DNA of 64,000 bases from Salipiger bermudensis (GTDB lineage Bacteria > Pseudomonadota > Alphaproteobacteria > Rhodobacterales > Rhodobacteraceae): assembly GCF_019801965.1 (NCBI RefSeq), contig NZ_JAHVIA010000002.1, positions 62,001 to 126,000 on the forward strand, given 5' to 3'. A program made the position numbers and the translations under genes. Positions 60,424-64,000 of the stretch are shown in pieces (within the stretch, counting starts at the first letter, position 1; each line of letters opens with the position of its first letter). The notes under the pieces were generated by a model. That model did not search any database. It was not told the DNA's origin and worked only from the letters and a program-made list of their open reading frames with translations.

Positions 60424-61464
60424 GTGTCTTTGAAGCGCAAGCTGGTGGCGGAAGCGGCGGAGGTGGGGTTTGCCTCGTGCAAGATCTGCCGTCCCGGCGA
60501 CGTGCCGCAGGTGGCGGAGCGGCTGGCGGCGTTTCTCGAGGCCGGCCGGCACGGGCAGATGGGCTGGATGGCCGAGCGCACCCATTGGCGCGGCGACCCG
60601 CAGGCGCTCTGGCCCGAGGCGCGCTCGGTGATCATGCTGGCGGAGAACTATGGACCGGCACATGATCCGCGCGACGTATTGGAGCTGCGCGACCGGGCGG
60701 CGATCTCGGTCTACGCGCAGAACCGCGACTACCACGACGTCGTCAAGAAGCGGCTGAAGCGGCTCGGGCGCTGGCTCATCGCCGAGGCCGAGCGCGAGGG
60801 CGGCGGGGCGGAGATCAAGGTCTTCGTCGACACCGCGCCGGTAATGGAGAAGCCGCTCGGGCAGGCGGCGGGCCTCGGCTGGCAGGGCAAGCACACCAAT
60901 CTCGTGAGCCGCGAGCTGGGCTCCTGGTTCTTCCTCGGCGCGATCTTCACCACGCTCGAGCTGGAGACGGACGGGGCCGAGCGCGACCATTGCGGCTCGT
61001 GCCGCGCCTGTCTCGACGTCTGCCCGACCGACGCCTTCCCGGCGCCCTACCAGCTCGACGCGCGGCGCTGTATCTCCTACCTGACGATCGAGCATCACGG
61101 CCCCGTCGACGAGGCGTTGCGGCCGGGACTCGGGAACCGCATCTACGGCTGCGACGATTGCCTCGCCGCCTGCCCGTGGAACAAGTTTGCCGAAGAGGCG
61201 CAGGAGATGAAGTACCACGCGCGGGAGGAGCTGCTGTCTCCGGAGCTGTCGCAGCTGGCGGCGCTCGACGATGCGGCGTTCCGGGCGCTGTTCTCGGGCT
61301 CTCCGATCAAGCGCATCGGGCGCGACCGCTTCGTGCGCAATGTCTGCTACGCGATTGGCAATTCCGGCGATCTGGCGCTGCGGCCAGCGGCGCAGACCCT
61401 TTGCGAGGACGCTTGCGAGACGGTGCGCGACGCGGCGCGCTGGGCGGTGGCGCGGCTTGGATGA
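60424..61464 (+). CDS. queG: Epoxyqueuosine reductase
   Basis: 346 residues from the GTG at 60424 ([22 protein letters not shown]). Two [4Fe-4S] sites: [18 protein letters not shown] near 192-209 and [15 protein letters not shown] near 240-254. The cobalamin-binding N-terminal part has [15 protein letters not shown] and [24 protein letters not shown]. It reduces epoxyqueuosine to queuosine in tRNA. GTG was chosen because no ATG lies near and this gives the family start. Confidence 0.94.
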   Translation: MSLKRKLVAEAAEVGFASCKICRPGDVPQVAERLAAFLEAGRHGQMGWMAERTHWRGDPQALWPEARSVIMLAENYGPAHDPRDVLELRDRAAISVYAQNRDYHDVVKKRLKRLGRWLIAEAEREGGGAEIKVFVDTAPVMEKPLGQAAGLGWQGKHTNLVSRELGSWFFLGAIFTTLELETDGAERDHCGSCRACLDVCPTDAFPAPYQLDARRCISYLTIEHHGPVDEALRPGLGNRIYGCDDCLAACPWNKFAEEAQEMKYHAREELLSPELSQLAALDDAAFRALFSGSPIKRIGRDRFVRNVCYAIGNSGDLALRPAAQTLCEDACETVRDAARWAVARLG

Positions 61465-61575
61465 CGCAAAGAGGCCCGGCCCCCGGGAGCGAGGGGCCGG
61501 GCCGGGCGCGCCCGCAGCGTGGGTCCGGTCAGGGGCCGGTCAGGGGAAGGGCCGGGCGGGCGCGCGTCTCGTGGA

Positions 61576-62046
61576 TCAGGCGCGGTCGTCGATCAGCACG
61601 GTGACAGAGCCGTTGGCATCCTGGTAGACGCCGAGCACGTTGTCGGAGCTGAAGCCCTCGGCCTCGAGAGCCTCGGTCAGCACTTCGCTGCCATCGACCT
61701 GGGTCTGCAGCATGTCGAGCGAGGTCTGGGCGCGGGCCAGCGCGTTGTCGAGCGCGGCGGCGCGGTCGGCGCCTTCGCCCTCGAGATCGCCCAGCGTCAT
61801 CGTGGTGACCTGCGTGTCGTCCGGGATCTCGCCGGTCGGGATGGCGACGCCGTCGCCGCCGAGATCGGCCATCAGCTCGCCCAGCGTCTCGGGCACTTCC
61901 GTGGCGCCGAGGCGGGTCTCGACGCTGGCTTCGGCGTTGGCCTGTGCGGTCAGGTCGGTGTCGGTCGCGCTCTGGGCGAAGGCCGCGCCGGCGAGGCTGG
62001 TGGCGAGAAGGGCGGCAAGGCCAAGCTTGGTCGAACGGATGGTCAT
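61576..62046 (-). CDS. Exported protein of unknown function
   Basis: 156 residues: signal peptide (RSTKLGLAALLATSLAGAAFAQ, cleavage near residue 24), then an acidic Ala/Thr-rich mature part (TDTDLTAQANAEASVETRLG; TTMTLGDLEGEGADRAAALDNALARAQTSLDM) with no Cys. The end VYQDANGSVTVLIDDRA looks like a small beta hairpin. No family recognised. Convergent with queG and divergent from msrB. Confidence 0.72.
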   Translation of the reverse strand: MTIRSTKLGLAALLATSLAGAAFAQSATDTDLTAQANAEASVETRLGATEVPETLGELMADLGGDGVAIPTGEIPDDTQVTTMTLGDLEGEGADRAAALDNALARAQTSLDMLQTQVDGSEVLTEALEAEGFSSDNVLGVYQDANGSVTVLIDDRA

Positions 62047-62344
62047 CGGGGATCCTCCTTTGGGTCCGTTGCATCCGACGCGGTGTCGCGTCGCTCTGAG
62101 AGGTAAGGGCGCGACAGCGCGATTGGATCCCTCGCGAGAGCCTGTCCGAGCCGGAGCGGCGGCGCTCCGCCGGGACGCCGGGCCACGGGGTGGCGGAGCG
62201 CCGCCGGTTCCCGCGGCAAGATCCGGGCCGGCGAGTGCCCGCGCGTGGCGCGGGCCGATCACGGCAGGGTCAGGCCGATGAAACAGCCTTTGCATTGATG
62301 CAGATCGGACCCATCTTAAGGGCAAACGGATCATGGAGGCGCCA

Positions 62345-62794
62345 ATGGCAACTTATGAAAGAAACCCCGACGTGATCGCCGCGCTCGATCCCGAGCAGTA
62401 CCGCGTCACGCAGGAAAACGGCACCGAGCGCCCGGGCAGTGGCGCCTATCTCGACAACAAGGAGCCAGGGATCTACGTCGACGTCGTCTCCGGCGAGCCG
62501 CTTTTCGCCTCGTCGGACAAGTACGAGAGCGGCTGCGGCTGGCCGAGCTTCGTCAAGACCATCGAGCCCGCCCATGTGCAGGAGCTGCGCGACACCTCCT
62601 ACGGCATGGTCCGTGTCGAGGTGCGATCGACCCATGGCGACTCGCATCTTGGCCATGTCTTCCCCGACGGGCCGGCGGATCGCGGCGGGCTGCGCTACTG
62701 CATCAACTCGGCGTCGCTGCGCTTCATCCATCGCGATGACATGGAGGCGGAAGGCTACGGCGCCTATCTCGACCAGGTGGAGGATGTGACATGA
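62345..62794 (+). CDS. msrB: Peptide-methionine (R)-S-oxide reductase, zinc-free type
   Basis: 149 residues from [10 protein letters not shown]. Catalytic Cys119 in [12 protein letters not shown]64 in SGCGWPSF is the usual second Cys. The two CxxC pairs that hold structural zinc in many MsrB proteins are missing ([12 protein letters not shown] where zinc forms have a Cys pair). GGAGG stands 6-10 bases before the ATG, so I prefer it to an upstream ATG at 62333. It overlaps msrA by 4 bases. Confidence 0.94.
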   Translation: MATYERNPDVIAALDPEQYRVTQENGTERPGSGAYLDNKEPGIYVDVVSGEPLFASSDKYESGCGWPSFVKTIEPAHVQELRDTSYGMVRVEVRSTHGDSHLGHVFPDGPADRGGLRYCINSASLRFIHRDDMEAEGYGAYLDQVEDVT

Positions 62795-63297
62795 GTGAAC
62801 GTGCAGTTCTTGCGGGTGGCTGTTTCTGGGGCATGCAGGATCTGATCCGCAAGCTTCCGGGGGTCGAGGCAACCCGCGTCGGCTATACCGGGGGCGACGT
62901 GCCGAACGCGACCTACCGCAACCACGGCACCCATGCGGAGGGGATCGAGATCATCTTCGATCCGGAAAGGATCAGCTACCGGCGCATCCTCGAGGTGTTC
63001 TTCCAGATCCACGACCCGACCACTCTGAACCGGCAGGGCAACGATGTCGGGATGAGCTATCGCTCGGCGATCTACTATGTCGACGCGGCGCAGAAGCAGG
63101 TCGCGCTCGACACCATCGCCGATGTCGATGCTTCCGGGCTCTGGCCCGGCAAGGTGGTCACGGAGGTCGAGCCGGTGGGCGATTTCTGGGAGGCCGAGCC
63201 TGAGCACCAGGATTACCTCGAGCGCTTCCCCAACGGTTACACCTGCCACTACCCGCGCCCCGGCTGGGTCTTGCCGCGCCGCGACGCGGCGGAATGA
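62791..63297 (+). CDS. msrA: Peptide-methionine (S)-S-oxide reductase
   Basis: 168 residues: GGCFWGMQD with catalytic Cys11, [33 protein letters not shown], and a later YRSAIYYVD. It repairs the S-epimer of methionine sulfoxide, completing the pair with msrB. Only the catalytic Cys and one further Cys (YTCHYPRP) are present. The Crp/Fnr gene follows convergent after 63 bases. Confidence 0.96.
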   Translation: MSERAVLAGGCFWGMQDLIRKLPGVEATRVGYTGGDVPNATYRNHGTHAEGIEIIFDPERISYRRILEVFFQIHDPTTLNRQGNDVGMSYRSAIYYVDAAQKQVALDTIADVDASGLWPGKVVTEVEPVGDFWEAEPEHQDYLERFPNGYTCHYPRPGWVLPRRDAAE

Positions 63298-63360
63298 TTC
63301 ACGGAAGCGGTGGGGGCGCCTCGCGGCGCCCTTGCCGCGCGTCAGGCGGGGCTGACCCTG

Positions 63361-64000
63361 TCAGCCCCCCACGACGTAGGTCTCTTCGCCCTCTTCGAGC
63401 ACGCATCCGATGCTCTTGCGATCGAGGATGCGGATGCGGCCCCGGCCGACCTCGACCGTCCCGCTATCGGCCAGATCCTTCAGCATCCGGTTCACCTTCT
63501 GCCGCGAACAGCCCATCAGCGTCGCGAGATGCGCTTGGCTGATGCGGATGTCGGGATCGTCCGGGGTGCTCAGGACGCAGAGGTAATTCAGCAGCCGCGC
63601 ATCGACGGTTTGGAATTGCTCCACGGCGCGGTTCTCGTTGTCGCGCACGAGGCGCCCGTGCAGGATCCGGGCGATGTTGCGGATCACCTGCGGCTTCTGG
63701 GCATAGTCCAGCAGCAGCGATGTCGGGGCATAGAGCATCGTGGTGTCGGGCAGCGAGGTACAGGTCGCGGCGCAGGGCATGTCGGAGAGCGCCTCGACGT
63801 CGCCCATGATCTCGCCCGGGCCCGCCACGTGGATCACGCTGAGGTTGCCCTCGACATCGAGAAAGCTGATCACCACCCGGCCGCGGGCGACGATGTAGAA
63901 CCCGGAGGTGTGCTCGGATTGGGTGAGCAGGGTGGCTTCTTCGCTGTAATGCCGTGGCGTGCAGGCATCGAGGAAGGCGCGTTGCTCATCCTCGGACAGG
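63361..64000 (-). CDS. Crp/Fnr-family transcriptional regulator, start outside the window
   Basis: The 3' 213 or so codons are visible; the start lies past base 64000. The cyclic-nucleotide-like beta domain (FYIVARGRVVISFLDVEGNLSVIHVAGPGEIMGDVEAL) lacks the four N-terminal Cys of FNR at least in the visible part. The C-terminal helix-turn-helix is ISQAHLATLMGCSRQKVNRML. It may respond to redox, nitric oxide or another signal. It is convergent with msrBA. Confidence 0.88.
   Translation of the reverse strand, partial: LSEDEQRAFLDACTPRHYSEEATLLTQSEHTSGFYIVARGRVVISFLDVEGNLSVIHVAGPGEIMGDVEALSDMPCAATCTSLPDTTMLYAPTSLLLDYAQKPQVIRNIARILHGRLVRDNENRAVEQFQTVDARLLNYLCVLSTPDDPDIRISQAHLATLMGCSRQKVNRMLKDLADSGTVEVGRGRIRILDRKSIGCVLEEGEETYVVGG

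Noticed and set aside
62152..62169. CGGAGCG-GCGG-CGCTCCG hairpin before msrB
   Set aside because: It lies about 175 bases from the msrB start in GC-rich sequence with no downstream U-run or known leader; nothing supports a riboswitch.

Overview
The window reads as chromosome from a member of Rhodobacteraceae (Alphaproteobacteria, roseobacter/Rhodobacter group). The evidence is the gene order hupK-hypA-hypB-hupR-hypCDE, an ATP synthase F0 operon (atpI, atpB, atpE, two b-type subunits) standing apart from F1, MipZ, GC-rich coding DNA, serC-serA with a structured leader, and several intergenic repeats of a type I associate with this family. The genus cannot be fixed from the sequence. I saw no prophage, insertion sequence, CRISPR array, rRNA or tRNA.

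Layout. 1-5372: maturation genes for a [NiFe] uptake hydrogenase; the structural genes lie before the window and hypF is not here. 5373-5744: a repeat-rich gap. 5745-9705: an iron-siderophore-type ABC importer facing a DUF2218 gene that carries an iron-responsive motif. 9719-11600: fur-family regulator and cobQ. 11601-14874: serC-serA. 14945-19917: cupin, phosphatase, SulP transporter and a phosphatase/sulfide:quinone reductase fusion. 20133-29325: translation and SRP genes on the minus strand (ffh, four tandem acetyltransferases, chorismate mutase, rpsP, an outer-membrane protein, rimM, a sulfotransferase-like gene, a membrane protein, trmD, rplS, rpmE). 29794-32350: small exported protein, LysR regulator with EamA exporter, ArsR regulator. 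32600-36260: F0 operon and mipZ. 36268-39360: HdeD-like protein, a multi-pass membrane protein with sulfide-type operators, a lipoprotein and an acetyltransferase. 39551-43006: smc. 43188-50296: nucleoside-type ABC importer, cytosine-deaminase-like hydrolase and deoC. 50535-54124: monooxygenase-fold protein, aromatic aminotransferase, sseA, smpB. 54413-56817: purine (urate to ureidoglycolate) catabolism. 56904-64000: secreted proteins, a membrane-tethered winged-helix candidate, GST, YkgJ-like protein, queG, msrBA and a Crp/Fnr regulator.

The main new observation is a scattered set of four exact ATTC-N8-GAAT palindromes in front of three separate transcription units: the SulP transporter (18119-18134), the sulfide:quinone reductase fusion (19963-19978) and the membrane protein at 37003-38214 (38230-38245 and 38255-38270). 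From memory this is the operator of the sulfide/persulfide-responsive repressor SqrR. Together they suggest a small sulfide regulon whose regulator lies outside the window. Other points: a HupR whose AAA+ domain has lost the sigma-54 loop and Walker B acid residues, four back-to-back overlapping acetyltransferase genes, two families of dispersed intergenic repeat, a CtrA-like site before a lipoprotein gene, and a tm-plus-winged-helix protein overlapping a small secreted protein gene.
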